NCBI RefSeq assembly: GCF_001424425.1
Contig: NZ_LMPT01000012.1
Location: forward strand, 518,074 to 582,073
Source: Acidovorax sp. Leaf191
Lineage (GTDB): Bacteria; Pseudomonadota; Gammaproteobacteria; Burkholderiales; Burkholderiaceae_C
Direction: 5' to 3'
DNA: 64,000 nt
The notes beneath the pieces were generated by a model. That model searched no databases. It had not been told where the DNA came from and saw only the letters and a program-made list of their open reading frames with translations. Position 1 is the stretch's first letter; each line of letters opens with the position of its first letter. Of this stretch, positions 25,031 to 34,065 are shown one piece after another. A program made the translations under genes and the position numbers.

Positions 25031-26542
25031 ATGGATTTGATCAACAACCTCTCGCTGGGTTTTGGCGTGGCTTTCACGTTCCAGAACCTCATCTACTGCT
25101 TTGTCGGCTGCCTGCTGGGCACGCTGATCGGCGTGCTGCCTGGCATCGGCCCCGTGGCCACCATCGCCATGCTGCTGCCTGCCACCTACGCGCTGCCCCC
25201 CGTGGCCGCGCTGATCATGCTGGCCGGTATCTATTACGGCGCGCAATACGGTGGCTCCACCACCGCCATTCTGGTCAACCTGCCAGGTGAATCGTCCTCG
25301 GTGGTGACCGTGATCGACGGCTACCAGATGGCCCGAAAAGGCCGAGCGGGGCCGGCGCTGGCGGCGGCGGGCCTGGGCTCGTTCTTCGCTGGTTGCGTGG
25401 GCACGCTGATCCTGGCGGCCTTTGCGCCTCCGCTGACCGAAGTGGCCTTCAAGTTCGGCCCTGCCGAGTACTTCTCGCTGATGGTGCTGGGCCTGATCGG
25501 CGCCGTGGTGCTGGCCTCGGGTTCGCTGCTCAAGGCGGTGGCCATGATCGTGCTGGGCCTGCTGATGGGCCTGGTGGGTACCGACGTGAACTCGGGCGTC
25601 GCCCGTTTCAGCTTCGACATCCCTGAACTGACCGACGGCATCGGCTTCGTGACCATCGCCATGGGCGTGTTCGGCTACGGTGAAATCATCGCCAACCTGG
25701 CCCGTCCTGACGACGACCGCGAAGTCTTCACAGCCAAGGTGCATGGCCTGTTCCCGACGAAGGAAGATTTCAAGCGCATGATCCCCGCAGTGCTGCGTGG
25801 TACGGCCCTGGGTGCTGCCCTGGGTATCTTGCCCGGCGGTGGCGCACTGCTGGCTGCGTTCGCTGCCTACACGGTCGAGAAGAAGACCAAGCTCAAGCCC
25901 GGCGAAGTGCCGTTCGGCCAAGGCAACATCCGCGGCGTGGCGGCTCCCGAGTCGGCCAACAATGCAGGTTCGCAAACCTCGTTCATCCCACTGCTGACGC
26001 TGGGCATTCCACCCAACGCCGTGATGGCGCTGATGGTGGGTGCGATGACGATCCACAACATCCAGCCTGGTCCCCAGGTGATGACCAGCAACCCGGAACT
26101 CTTCTGGGGTCTGATCGCCTCGATGTGGATCGGCAACGCCATGCTGGTGATCCTGAACCTGCCGCTGATCGGCATCTGGATCAAGCTGCTCACGGTGCCT
26201 TACCGCTGGCTGTACCCCTCCATCGTGCTGTTCTGCGCGGTGGGTGTGTACTCGACCAACAACAACACCTTCGACATCTGGATGGTGGGTATCTTCGGTC
26301 TGATCGGCTACATCTTCCACAAGCTGGGCACGGAGCCAGCACCCCTGCTGCTGGGCTTCATCCTGGGCCCGATGATGGAAGAAAACCTGCGCCGTGCGCT
26401 GCTGCTGTCGCGTGGCGACTGGAGCGTGTTCGTCACGCGACCGCTGTCTGCCGGCCTGCTGGCGGCTGCGGCCCTGCTGCTTATCATCGTGCTGCTGCCC
26501 GCCGTGAAGAACAAGCGCGAAGAAGCGTTCGTGGAAGACTGA
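25031..26542 (+). CDS. tctA: Tripartite tricarboxylate transporter large subunit TctA
   Basis: The 503-residue protein has about 11-12 membrane helices and the conserved family blocks GTLIGVLPGIGPVATIAMLLP, YYGAQYGGSTTAILVNLPGE and ALGILPGGGALLAAF. It carries solute import driven by an ion gradient. It is 15 bp downstream of tctB and ends before a strong intrinsic terminator, so tctBA is a two-gene transcript. The receptor must come from elsewhere, as is usual in Comamonadaceae with many orphan Bug proteins. Confidence 0.95.
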   Translation: MDLINNLSLGFGVAFTFQNLIYCFVGCLLGTLIGVLPGIGPVATIAMLLPATYALPPVAALIMLAGIYYGAQYGGSTTAILVNLPGESSSVVTVIDGYQMARKGRAGPALAAAGLGSFFAGCVGTLILAAFAPPLTEVAFKFGPAEYFSLMVLGLIGAVVLASGSLLKAVAMIVLGLLMGLVGTDVNSGVARFSFDIPELTDGIGFVTIAMGVFGYGEIIANLARPDDDREVFTAKVHGLFPTKEDFKRMIPAVLRGTALGAALGILPGGGALLAAFAAYTVEKKTKLKPGEVPFGQGNIRGVAAPESANNAGSQTSFIPLLTLGIPPNAVMALMVGAMTIHNIQPGPQVMTSNPELFWGLIASMWIGNAMLVILNLPLIGIWIKLLTVPYRWLYPSIVLFCAVGVYSTNNNTFDIWMVGIFGLIGYIFHKLGTEPAPLLLGFILGPMMEENLRRALLLSRGDWSVFVTRPLSAGLLAAAALLLIIVLLPAVKNKREEAFVED

Positions 26543-26571
26543 CCACCGCCTTTCTTCTCATCGACTCCACG

Positions 26572-26603
26572 ACAACGGCACCTTCGGGTGCCGTTGTTTT
26601 TTG
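26572..26603 (+). terminator. Intrinsic terminator of tctBA
   Basis: ACAACGGCACC-ttcg-GGTGCCGTTGT forms an 11-bp stem with a stable TTCG tetraloop, followed by six T. It lies about 30 bp after the tctA stop. Confidence 0.93.
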
Positions 26604-26663
26604 GCGAGCCGCCAACGGGGCGGGCGCTGCGGACCAGCACAATCGGGGCAGAGGTCCGCACGC

Positions 26664-27974
26664 ATGTCCACACCACTGCACGTCACACAGCATCCCCACC
26701 GGGCCTTGCTGCACAACGAGATTCACGCCCGCCCGCCCGAGTCGATGACGGCGCCGCTGGCCATCGCCCACGTCGTGATGCTGGCCAACGCTGCCGGCCG
26801 CGAGGCCAGCCGTGCCCATGTGGCAGCCCTGCTGCGCGACCACCATCTGGCGCCGCCGGGGGAGCACACCACCCACCTGCGGATCGACCTGGGCGCCTAC
26901 CGCCTGCGCTGGGAGATGCACACCGAGTTCGTCTCCTGGACCTTCACCGTACCCACCCCCATCGACGCCTTTGGCGAGCGGGAGCCCGCCAGCGCCGCTG
27001 CTGCCGTCCCGCAGGACTGGCTGGCGGCATTGCCCGGGCAATGCCTGTGCAGTCTGAACCTGTGGGTGCTGCCCACGCACGCCTTCGGCTCGGGCTCGCT
27101 CGTCAAGCATGTGCTGCATGAAGACACCCTGGTGGCGTCTACCGTGGCCGATGGCCATGGCGAGGTGTATACCGACTTCGCCATCCATGCCGACGGCTTC
27201 TCGCGCATGGTGCTGCTGGCGGGCGGCATGACACCCCGCCGCCTGGGGCGTCTGGTGCAGCGCCTGCTGGAGATCGAGACCTACCGCATGGCCGCGCTGC
27301 TGGGCCTGCCCGCAGCCCGCGAGGCCGCCAGCGTGCTGGCCTTTGCCGAGCGCGAGTTGGCCGAACTGGCCGACGCCATTCGCACCGCCAACCGCGATGC
27401 GGAACCTGTGCTGCTCGACCGCCTGACCCGCCTGGCCGGGCAGGTAGAGAGCCAGTACGCCGCCACGCACTCGCGGTTTTCGGCGAGCAGCGCGTACTTC
27501 GAACTGCTGGACCGCCGCATCCAGGACATCGCCGAGTCCCGCCTGGCGGGCATGCAGACCATCCGCGAATTCATGGACCGGCGCCTCACGCCCGCACGCA
27601 GCACCTGCGAATGGGCCGCCCGCCGGCAGGACGCACTGTCGCAACGCGTCTCGCGCATGAGCAACCTGCTGCGCACCCGCGTGGAGATCGAGCAGCAGCA
27701 AAGCAGCCAGGCGCTGCTGACCACCATGAACCACCGGCAGGACCTGCAGCTCAAGATGCAGTCCACGGTGGAAGGCCTCTCGGTGGCCGCCATCACGTAC
27801 TACATCGTCGGGTTGGTGAGCTACCTGGCCAAGGGGGCGCAGAAGCTGGGATGGCCGTTGTCTGCGGAGACCACCGCGGCGATTGCGATACCCCTGGTGG
27901 CGCTGGCCGTGTGGTGGTCGCTGCGCAGGCTGCACCACCGGATCTTCAAGAAGCACGGGGAGTCGGGGGCTTGA
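26664..27974 (+). CDS. DUF3422 family membrane protein
   Basis: The 436-residue protein matches DUF3422: an N-terminal HNEIHARPPE motif, a soluble middle with a coiled-coil-like region (~290-375, rich in Gln/Arg/Glu), and two C-terminal helices (VAAITYYIVGLVSYLAKG and a second around IAIPLVALAVWWSL). The layout is like CorA-type proteins: a large cytoplasmic domain plus a C-terminal pair of helices. Transport function is not established for DUF3422. It stands alone behind the tct terminator. Confidence 0.87.
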   Translation: MSTPLHVTQHPHRALLHNEIHARPPESMTAPLAIAHVVMLANAAGREASRAHVAALLRDHHLAPPGEHTTHLRIDLGAYRLRWEMHTEFVSWTFTVPTPIDAFGEREPASAAAAVPQDWLAALPGQCLCSLNLWVLPTHAFGSGSLVKHVLHEDTLVASTVADGHGEVYTDFAIHADGFSRMVLLAGGMTPRRLGRLVQRLLEIETYRMAALLGLPAAREAASVLAFAERELAELADAIRTANRDAEPVLLDRLTRLAGQVESQYAATHSRFSASSAYFELLDRRIQDIAESRLAGMQTIREFMDRRLTPARSTCEWAARRQDALSQRVSRMSNLLRTRVEIEQQQSSQALLTTMNHRQDLQLKMQSTVEGLSVAAITYYIVGLVSYLAKGAQKLGWPLSAETTAAIAIPLVALAVWWSLRRLHHRIFKKHGESGA

Positions 27975-28154
27975 TGGCCCCGAGGTGGCGTTGCGATTCG
28001 TGCTGCCCGAGTAGAGCGGTGCCGTGCGCGGAGTACCTCGGTCGAGGCGAGGCCAAGGGCAAGGCAGTCCAGCGCTCCTAGGCTATGCTCATCATGCCCC
28101 CTGCTGCAGGGCCACTTCGCAGGCGTTTTCGCCTTGCCTCGAAAGTCAACACTC

Positions 28155-28904
28155 ATGTCCGGCCTTAGTGCAGTTCATAGCATATGCTCAATCGCACTCG
28201 TATGGCTGTGCAGCCTCGCTCCATCATCTGCCAGAGCGCTTTCATGCCATGGCCTTAGCGACAAGTTCTTCTTACGTTGCGATGTGCAGCAGTGCGCGGC
28301 GGAATTTCGCGCAAGAGAAGCGGGCGCTGCCGGAGCTTGCGCCCGGCGACTCATTGTCGAATCGGTGCCCCCCGATGTTCAGTCGATATTGCTGCAGCAT
28401 CTGGATCGGCCATTGCGGGCTGGTACCTATGAAATTACGCTCGTTCACCGCTACTACGGCTCCCCGCCGGTGACTGCTACCGAGTTGGCAGATGCGTTTG
28501 ACGCTCAGCAATTCATGGCGCTTCGCCTGTTAGTCAAAGAGCTTGATGACGGGACAAATCTAGATCAACTGCGAAAGGAATGGGTGAGTCAAGAGCGGTG
28601 GACGCTGGCGCGGATGATCGGATGGTGGATCCTAGAGCTGCTCGTTCTTGGGGCTGCCCTTAAGACTGCATTCCTTACAACACGTGCATATCGCAGACGG
28701 CTGACAGGTGTGCAACCCGGGCGGCTGCTGGCGCCGATCCTGGCGCAGGTCGCTGTGTTTATTGTCGCACTGGCTTCGATCGACTCTTTTGCCTTGCCAG
28801 CACTCGTGGGGCTCGTTGGTCCGGTCGTGCTAGCAATCTGGCTATATGAAGCGGCTGCATATGTGTGGTGGCAAGTTACTCAAAAGCGCGCAAATGAGTT
28901 CTAA
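28155..28904 (+). CDS. Unrecognised membrane protein with signal peptide
   Basis: The 249-residue protein has an N-terminal signal peptide (SIALVWLCSLAPSSARALS), a periplasmic domain of about 120 residues with cysteines at CHGLS, RCDVQQC and GACARR, and three helices in the C-terminal half (~155-175, ~195-215, ~218-238). I recognise no family. Codon use and composition are less GC-biased than in neighbouring genes, hinting at recent acquisition. The frame could start at a TTG seven codons earlier. It has no obvious operon partner. Confidence 0.6.
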   Translation: MSGLSAVHSICSIALVWLCSLAPSSARALSCHGLSDKFFLRCDVQQCAAEFRAREAGAAGACARRLIVESVPPDVQSILLQHLDRPLRAGTYEITLVHRYYGSPPVTATELADAFDAQQFMALRLLVKELDDGTNLDQLRKEWVSQERWTLARMIGWWILELLVLGAALKTAFLTTRAYRRRLTGVQPGRLLAPILAQVAVFIVALASIDSFALPALVGLVGPVVLAIWLYEAAAYVWWQVTQKRANEF

Positions 28905-29120
28905 CGTTTGGGGGCATCGACCGTCCCCGGCGGCCGCTGACCTCTGCGTTGAGCGTCTGACTTCTTTTACTGCCACCGGCTGCTCCTGGCCGGTTTTCGC
29001 CATGGTGGCAACGGCTGCGAGTGCTTGCAAGGGCCGTTGACTCGGCGGTCATAGCCCTTGGTGCAACTTTCTCCCCATGGCGCGATGATGGTGACCGCGA
29101 GGCAGGCTTGTAGCCATGGA

Positions 29121-29450
29121 CTAACTTGCTGAACTATCGCGTGGCTCAAGGGAATGCCCGCTCGTATTCTGCGCACAAGAATGAGTCTGGATCTTTGCCT
29201 CTACCAAGCGCTCAACATCGCTGACAAGAGCGGCCAGCTCTGGCCGGTCTCCGTACATATCGAACTCGCGCACGGCAATAAGGCCCATGGAAAACCGACC
29301 CGGCGGGTCTTCGCGCGGCCAGTCCAGAACGAAATTTCGACACCACGCCAATTGGCGCTCAATGCTCAACGCAGGAACGAAAGCCTGGGCCGCCATTGGG
29401 CGAATTTCCGCGAGCGCGGCGCCGATGTTTTGGAGAAGTTCTTTGTCCAA
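29121..29450 (-). CDS. Small hypothetical protein, possibly with a damaged start
   Basis: The frame from TTG gives 109 residues (DKELLQNIGAALAEIRP ... RFSMGLIAVREFDMYG) not assigned to a family. The reading frame continues upstream as RPFSLALFRGN, which looks like genuine protein, back to ATG-ATG-GTT-GTT-TGA at 29507-29493. A TGA at the fifth codon thus separates the ATG pair from the body. Either a nonsense mutation has damaged the gene, or translation starts at the TTG, which has an AGAGG upstream. Immunity-like small cytoplasmic proteins have similar size and composition (inference). Confidence 0.5.
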   Translation of the reverse strand: MDKELLQNIGAALAEIRPMAAQAFVPALSIERQLAWCRNFVLDWPREDPPGRFSMGLIAVREFDMYGDRPELAALVSDVERLVEAKIQTHSCAQNTSGHSLEPRDSSAS

Positions 29451-29654
29451 GTTGCCTCTGAACAGAGCAAGGCTGAAGGGTCGCTTCTGGCGTCAAACAA
29501 CCATCATAGTTGTGAGACTGAACAATGCGGCGTGCGCATGCCCATAGCGAGACGCAGCGCGCACTGCATTGGCGGACATGGATGATGGATACGCGCGGCT
29601 TTAGCGAATCTCGTCACCGAGCGCCCCGCCCGCCCATCGGCCCATAATGTTCCG

Positions 29655-31277
29655 ATGCCGTTCAGCTACACCCCCTCCTATGCCAGCACCCGCTTGCCGG
29701 TGTTTGCGCGCAATGTGGTTTCCACCTCGCATCCGCTGGCTGCACAGGCCGGGCTGCGCGTGCTGCAGCAGGGCGGCAACGCGGTCGATGCTGCCGTGGC
29801 GGCTGCCGCCGCCATGACGGTCTGCGAGCCGGTGAGCAACGGGATCGGCAGCGATGCGTTCTGCATTCTGTGGGACGGCCAGGCATTGCACGGGCTCAAC
29901 GCGTCGGGGCGTGCGCCGGCGGCGTGGACGCCGGAGTACTTTCACCAGCGCTACGGTCAGGGCCAGGCAACGCCACCCACACGCGGCATGGACACCGTCA
30001 CCGTGCCCGGTGCGGTCAGTGCCTGGGCGGCCTTGTCCGCGCGTTTTGGCAAGCTGCCTTTTGCCGACCTGATGGAGCCGGCCGCCGAGATCGCCGAGCG
30101 CGGCTACCTGGTGCCGGTGGTCGTGCAGCAGAAATGGGCGGCGGCGGTCGATGAGCTGCAGGCCCAGCCAGGCTTTGCGCAGAGCTTCATGCCCTGGGGC
30201 CGCGCGCCGCAGGTGGGAGAGCTGTTCCAGTTCCAGGCCGCGGCCCGCGCGCTGCGCGCCATCGGGGCGACACGCGGCCAGGCGTTCTACACCGGCGAGA
30301 TCGCACAGGCCCTGGTCGCGTTCTCGCAGGCCCACGGCGGCAGCCACACGCTGGCGGACTTCGCCGCGCACCAGCCGGAGTGGGTCGCGCCCATCGCACG
30401 CAACTACCGCGGCTACACGCTGCACGAGATTCCGCCCAACGGGCAGGGCATCGCGGCCCTGATCGCGCTGGGCATCCTCGACCAGTTCGACGTGGCCAGC
30501 CTGCCGGTGGACAGCGCCGCATCCCAGCACCTGCAGATCGAGGCGATGAAGCTCGCCTTCGCCGACGTGTACCGATACGTGGCCGAGCCATCGTCGATGG
30601 AGGTGACGCCTGCGCAGATGCTCGATGACGCCTACCTCGCATCCCGTGCCAGACTCATCGACATGAACAAGGCGCAGGATTTCGGTGCTGGCAACCCGGT
30701 CAAGGGCGGCACCATCTACCTCACGGCAGCGGACGAGAACGGCATGATGGTCAGCTTCATCCAGAGCAACTACATGGGCTTCGGGTCGGGCTGCGTCGAG
30801 CCCACGTTCGGCATCAGCCTGCAAAACCGCGGCCAGGCCTTCAGCACCGACCGCTCCGCCCGCAACCCGGCCAACCTGGTGGCGCCGGGCAAGCGGCCGT
30901 TCCACACCATCATCCCGGCCTTTCTTACCAAAGACGGCCAGCCCGTGATGAGCTATGGCGTGATGGGCGCCAACATGCAGCCCCAGGGCCACCTGCAGAC
31001 GCTGGTGCGCATGCTCGACTACGGACAGAACCCGCAGACCGCGTGCGATGCGCCGCGCTGGCGCTTCAATGCGGGCCTGGGCATCAATGTGGAGCAGGAC
31101 ATGCCTGCCGCCACGGTGCAGGGGCTCGAAGGCCTGGGGCACCGCCTGGAGGCGATGCAGGGGTCCTACCAGGACTTCGGCGCCGGCCAGTTCATCTGGC
31201 GCATGGGCGACCCCAAGGTGCACGGCTACGTGGCCGCCAGCGACCCGCGGCGCGATGGCCAGGCGGCCGGGTACTAG
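29655..31277 (+). CDS. Gamma-glutamyltransferase family protein (no signal peptide)
   Basis: A 540-residue Ntn-hydrolase of the gamma-glutamyltransferase family. The nucleophile after autocleavage should be the Thr of GGTIYLTAADENG (about residue 352). Other family blocks are AAGLRVLQQGGNAVDAAVA at the N-terminus, IPPNGQG, and SFIQSNYMGFGSG near the active site. E. coli Ggt is periplasmic, but this protein begins MPFSYTPSYAST without a signal peptide, as in the YwrD-like branch, so it is probably cytoplasmic. The substrate could be glutathione or another gamma-glutamyl amide or acylase-type substrate. Confidence 0.9.
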   Translation: MPFSYTPSYASTRLPVFARNVVSTSHPLAAQAGLRVLQQGGNAVDAAVAAAAAMTVCEPVSNGIGSDAFCILWDGQALHGLNASGRAPAAWTPEYFHQRYGQGQATPPTRGMDTVTVPGAVSAWAALSARFGKLPFADLMEPAAEIAERGYLVPVVVQQKWAAAVDELQAQPGFAQSFMPWGRAPQVGELFQFQAAARALRAIGATRGQAFYTGEIAQALVAFSQAHGGSHTLADFAAHQPEWVAPIARNYRGYTLHEIPPNGQGIAALIALGILDQFDVASLPVDSAASQHLQIEAMKLAFADVYRYVAEPSSMEVTPAQMLDDAYLASRARLIDMNKAQDFGAGNPVKGGTIYLTAADENGMMVSFIQSNYMGFGSGCVEPTFGISLQNRGQAFSTDRSARNPANLVAPGKRPFHTIIPAFLTKDGQPVMSYGVMGANMQPQGHLQTLVRMLDYGQNPQTACDAPRWRFNAGLGINVEQDMPAATVQGLEGLGHRLEAMQGSYQDFGAGQFIWRMGDPKVHGYVAASDPRRDGQAAGY

Positions 31278-31332
31278 GCCGGTGTCGCCCGCTGTGCCCC
31301 CAGACCCCTTTGCTCAAGGATATGCATAAAAA

Positions 31333-32268
31333 GTGGCCCTACCGCGCTCTCCACACACGCCGATAGCTACTAAAAATGTAGCAGCGGGCTTCGCATTGGC
31401 GCTGCTCGGCTCGATCGCCTTCAGCGGCAAGGCCATCATCGTCAAGCTGGCCTACCGCTACGGGGTCGATGCGGTCACGCTCATCATGTACCGCATGCTG
31501 TTCGCGCTGCCCATCTTCGCCGTGATGGCCTGGTGGGCCAGCCGCGGCAAGGCGCCGCTGACCCGCAAGGACTGGCTGGGTGTGCTGGGCCTGGGCTTCA
31601 CCGGCTATTACCTGGCGAGCTTTCTCGACTTTGCCGGCCTGGCGTACATCAGCGCCAGCCTGGAGCGGCTCATCCTGTACCTCAACCCCACGCTGGTGAT
31701 GATGCTGGGCTGGGCGCTGTACGGCCGCCGCATCCGGTGGGCGCAGGCGGTGGCCATGCTCATCAGCTACTGCGGCGTGGTGCTGGTGTTCGGGCTGGAG
31801 GCCAACCTGCAGGGCACGAACGTGGCCTGGGGCGCGCTGCTGGTGTTCCTGAGCGCGGCGAGCTACGCCATCTACCTGGTCTACAGCGGCGAGATGGTGC
31901 AGCGCCTGGGCTCGCTGCGGCTGGTGGGCCTGGCCACCACGGTGGCGTGCCTGCTGTGCCTGGTGCAGTTCGCTGCGCTGCGGCCGCTGAGCGCCGCGCT
32001 GGTGGCGCCCGAGGTGATCTGGCTGTCGGTGCTCAACGCCACGCTGTGCACCGCAGCCCCCGTGCTGATGGTGATGATGGCCATCGAGCGCATCGGCGCT
32101 GGCACGGCAGCCCAGGCGGGCCTGGTCGGACCCTTGTCCACCATCTTCATGGGCATCTGGATCCTGGGGGAGCCTTTCACCCTGTGGATCGCCGCGGGGA
32201 CGGCGCTGGTGGTGGTGGGGATCTTCCTGTTCAGCCGTGCGGCGCGGCAGCCTGCGGCTGGCCGGTGA
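31333..32268 (+). CDS. EamA/DMT superfamily transporter
   Basis: The 311-residue protein has ten predicted helices in two EamA repeats, typical of drug/metabolite exporters (GSIAFSGKAIIVKLAYRYG at the N-terminus; ERIGAGTAAQAGLVGPLSTIFMGIWILGEPF in the second repeat). The start is a GTG; its first 25 codons include a dispersed-repeat copy (IATKNVAAGF), so the original start may have been different. A 14-codon ATG frame (MHKKWPYRALHTRR) overlaps the start region in another frame and could be a leader peptide. Confidence 0.88.
   Translation: MALPRSPHTPIATKNVAAGFALALLGSIAFSGKAIIVKLAYRYGVDAVTLIMYRMLFALPIFAVMAWWASRGKAPLTRKDWLGVLGLGFTGYYLASFLDFAGLAYISASLERLILYLNPTLVMMLGWALYGRRIRWAQAVAMLISYCGVVLVFGLEANLQGTNVAWGALLVFLSAASYAIYLVYSGEMVQRLGSLRLVGLATTVACLLCLVQFAALRPLSAALVAPEVIWLSVLNATLCTAAPVLMVMMAIERIGAGTAAQAGLVGPLSTIFMGIWILGEPFTLWIAAGTALVVVGIFLFSRAARQPAAGR
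31366..31410 (+). repeat. Dispersed ~60-bp repeat, copy 2, in EamA N-terminus
   Basis: GCTAC-taaaaat-GTAGC is a 5-bp-arm stem matching the first stem of the copy at 46121. The following bases (GCGGGC..TGGCGCTGCTCGGC) keep partial similarity. It is read in frame near the N-terminus of the exporter. Confidence 0.6.
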
Positions 32269-32310
32269 GCCGCGCGGGCAATCGTTTCACGGCAGGTGCT
32301 TCGTGCACAA

Positions 32311-32334
32311 GGGGCCGCACGCGGCCCCTGTTTG
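32311..32334. terminator. Hairpin between convergent EamA and M48 genes
   Basis: GGGGCCGC-ac-GCGGCCCC followed by TGTTTGG gives an 8-bp GC stem with a weak T tract on the plus side. It lies about 40 bp after the exporter stop and probably ends that transcript. Confidence 0.6.
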
Positions 32335-32394
32335 GTTGCGGCATCGCTGCGGCCGCGGGCGACCTCGGCCGACCCGAGGCCCGTCTGCCCTGCA

Positions 32395-33375
32395 TCACGA
32401 CGCTTTTTTCTTGGGCGGTGGCGCGGGTTTCCGTGCCGGCGTGGCGGCAGGTGCTGCGCTGGGCGCGGCAGCGGCTGCGGGCTTGGGGTGCACGCGCTGG
32501 GCCACGGTCATGGGGGCGGCGCCCGAGAAGCTTTCCAGGTTCTTGCCCATGGCCAGCTCCAGCTGCTCCAGGCGGGCCTGTGCTGGCGGGTGGGTCGCCA
32601 GGGCCAGCGTGAACATGGGGTTGTCGGGCGCGGCCGTCCGCAGCTGCTGCAGCACCGCCACCAGCCCGTACGGGTCGAAGCCCGCGCGGGTGGCCAGCGC
32701 CACGCCGGTGCGGTCGGCATCGTATTCGTCGGCCTGGTCCAGGCCGCGCGCGTACAGGTTGCGGCCCAGCGCCAGGAACTGCGAGGCCACCATGTTGCCC
32801 ACGGCGTTCGTCTTGATCTGCGATGCCACCAGCTGCGTGAACATGCCCGATTGCGCGGTCTTGCGCATCGCATGCAGATGGTGCTTGGCCGTCACGTGGG
32901 TGATTTCATGCGCCAGGATGCCGGCCAGCTCGGCTTCATCGGCGCACCGGTCGATGAGCCCCTTGGTCACGAAGACATAGCCGCCGGGCGCTGCGAAGGC
33001 GTTGTAGCCGGCATCGTCCAGCACCACGAAGGTCCAGGGCAGGTTGGGGCGCTCGGACTGCAGGCTGATCCAGCGGCCGAGCTGGTTCACGTAGCGCTGC
33101 AGCGCCATGTCCGGATGCAGCGGCTTGCTGCCCAGCAGCACGGCGGCCAGTTGCCGGCCGATCTCGATCTCGCGGGGCTCGTCGATGCTCTCGACCGAGC
33201 GGGTCAACAGGCTGACGAGGTCATCGCCTTTGCCCGCATTGCCACCGCCGGTCACGGCGCCCAGCAGCATGTTCATCACGTTCTGGCTCTGCCCGGTGGC
33301 GGGCACCAGGGCGAGCGCGGCCGCGGCACACGCCGCAGCCAGCCGCCGGTGGGTCAGTCGAAGGTTCGATGGCAT
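32395..33375 (-). CDS. M48 family zinc metalloprotease, secreted
   Basis: The 326-residue protein has a signal peptide, the zinc-protease motif HEITH at residues 156-160 and the third ligand in ADEYDADRTG. It ends in a Pro/Ala/Lys-rich tail (PAPPPKKKAS). It resembles periplasmic BepA/YcaL/LoiP-type proteases that remove misfolded envelope proteins. It lies 11 bp downstream of the SH3-domain gene, so the two are one operon and may work as an envelope pair. Confidence 0.92.
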   Translation of the reverse strand: MPSNLRLTHRRLAAACAAAALALVPATGQSQNVMNMLLGAVTGGGNAGKGDDLVSLLTRSVESIDEPREIEIGRQLAAVLLGSKPLHPDMALQRYVNQLGRWISLQSERPNLPWTFVVLDDAGYNAFAAPGGYVFVTKGLIDRCADEAELAGILAHEITHVTAKHHLHAMRKTAQSGMFTQLVASQIKTNAVGNMVASQFLALGRNLYARGLDQADEYDADRTGVALATRAGFDPYGLVAVLQQLRTAAPDNPMFTLALATHPPAQARLEQLELAMGKNLESFSGAAPMTVAQRVHPKPAAAAAPSAAPAATPARKPAPPPKKKAS

Positions 33376-33386
33376 GGCGGCACTCC

Positions 33387-33998
33387 TCAGTTGGGGCTGA
33401 AGTTGGGGTCCGACGGGTTGGACGATGAGCCCGTGGCCCCCGTGCCCGACGACGTGGGACGTGCAGGCGCAGCCAGCACGGGCACCGTGCGCGGCTGCAG
33501 CGATGCGCTGGAGGCGAACTGACGCGCCTGGTCTGCATTCACCCGCAGGGCCTCGGCCTGGGTGACGGCGGCGGGGTTGGGCTGCGCGTTGGCGATGTCT
33601 TCAGCGCCCAGGCCGCGGATGCCGACGGTGGAGGTGGCCGTGGTGCTGGAGCCGCTGTTGCCGCCGAACAGGGTGCCCACGCTGCGCAGGCCGCTGGTGG
33701 CGGCATTGTTGCTGGCCGCGGCGGAGCCCGATTGCGGGCCGAGATCGAACATGTGCACCCAGCCGGTCGCGCCCTGCGGGGTGCTGACCTTGGTCCACGC
33801 GCCCTTGCGCTCGGTGCCGCGCGTCACCACAGTGTTGGCGTCCAGCGGCGCCACGCTGGCGCCGGTGTCCGCCGGGGTGTCGCGCAACTGGGTGGCACGC
33901 TTGACCACGGCGGTTTCTTGCGCATGCGCAACGCCTGTCAAGCTCCATGCTGCCGATGCCAGCCACAGGGCAAGGGCTCCGCGGTACAGCCATTTCAT
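33387..33998 (-). CDS. SH3 domain-containing periplasmic protein
   Basis: A 203-residue exported protein: signal peptide (AWSLTGVAHAQE), a bacterial SH3 domain (~30-90, with TQLRDTPADTGASV and GATGWVHMFDL), then a Ser/Ala/Pro-rich tail with no clear fold. Bacterial SH3 domains bind peptidoglycan or peptides. The ATG was set at MKWLYRG, which has GGAAGG at good spacing; an ATG five codons earlier covers that ribosome-binding site. It is encoded upstream of the M48 protease and may target it to the wall (inference). Confidence 0.85.
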   Translation of the reverse strand: MKWLYRGALALWLASAAWSLTGVAHAQETAVVKRATQLRDTPADTGASVAPLDANTVVTRGTERKGAWTKVSTPQGATGWVHMFDLGPQSGSAAASNNAATSGLRSVGTLFGGNSGSSTTATSTVGIRGLGAEDIANAQPNPAAVTQAEALRVNADQARQFASSASLQPRTVPVLAAPARPTSSGTGATGSSSNPSDPNFSPN

Positions 33999-34065
33999 GG
34001 TGGGGCCTTCCATTTATGATTTGCCGAGCGTTTTATGTGTATCAGTATGCAACTGGGAGATTGTT

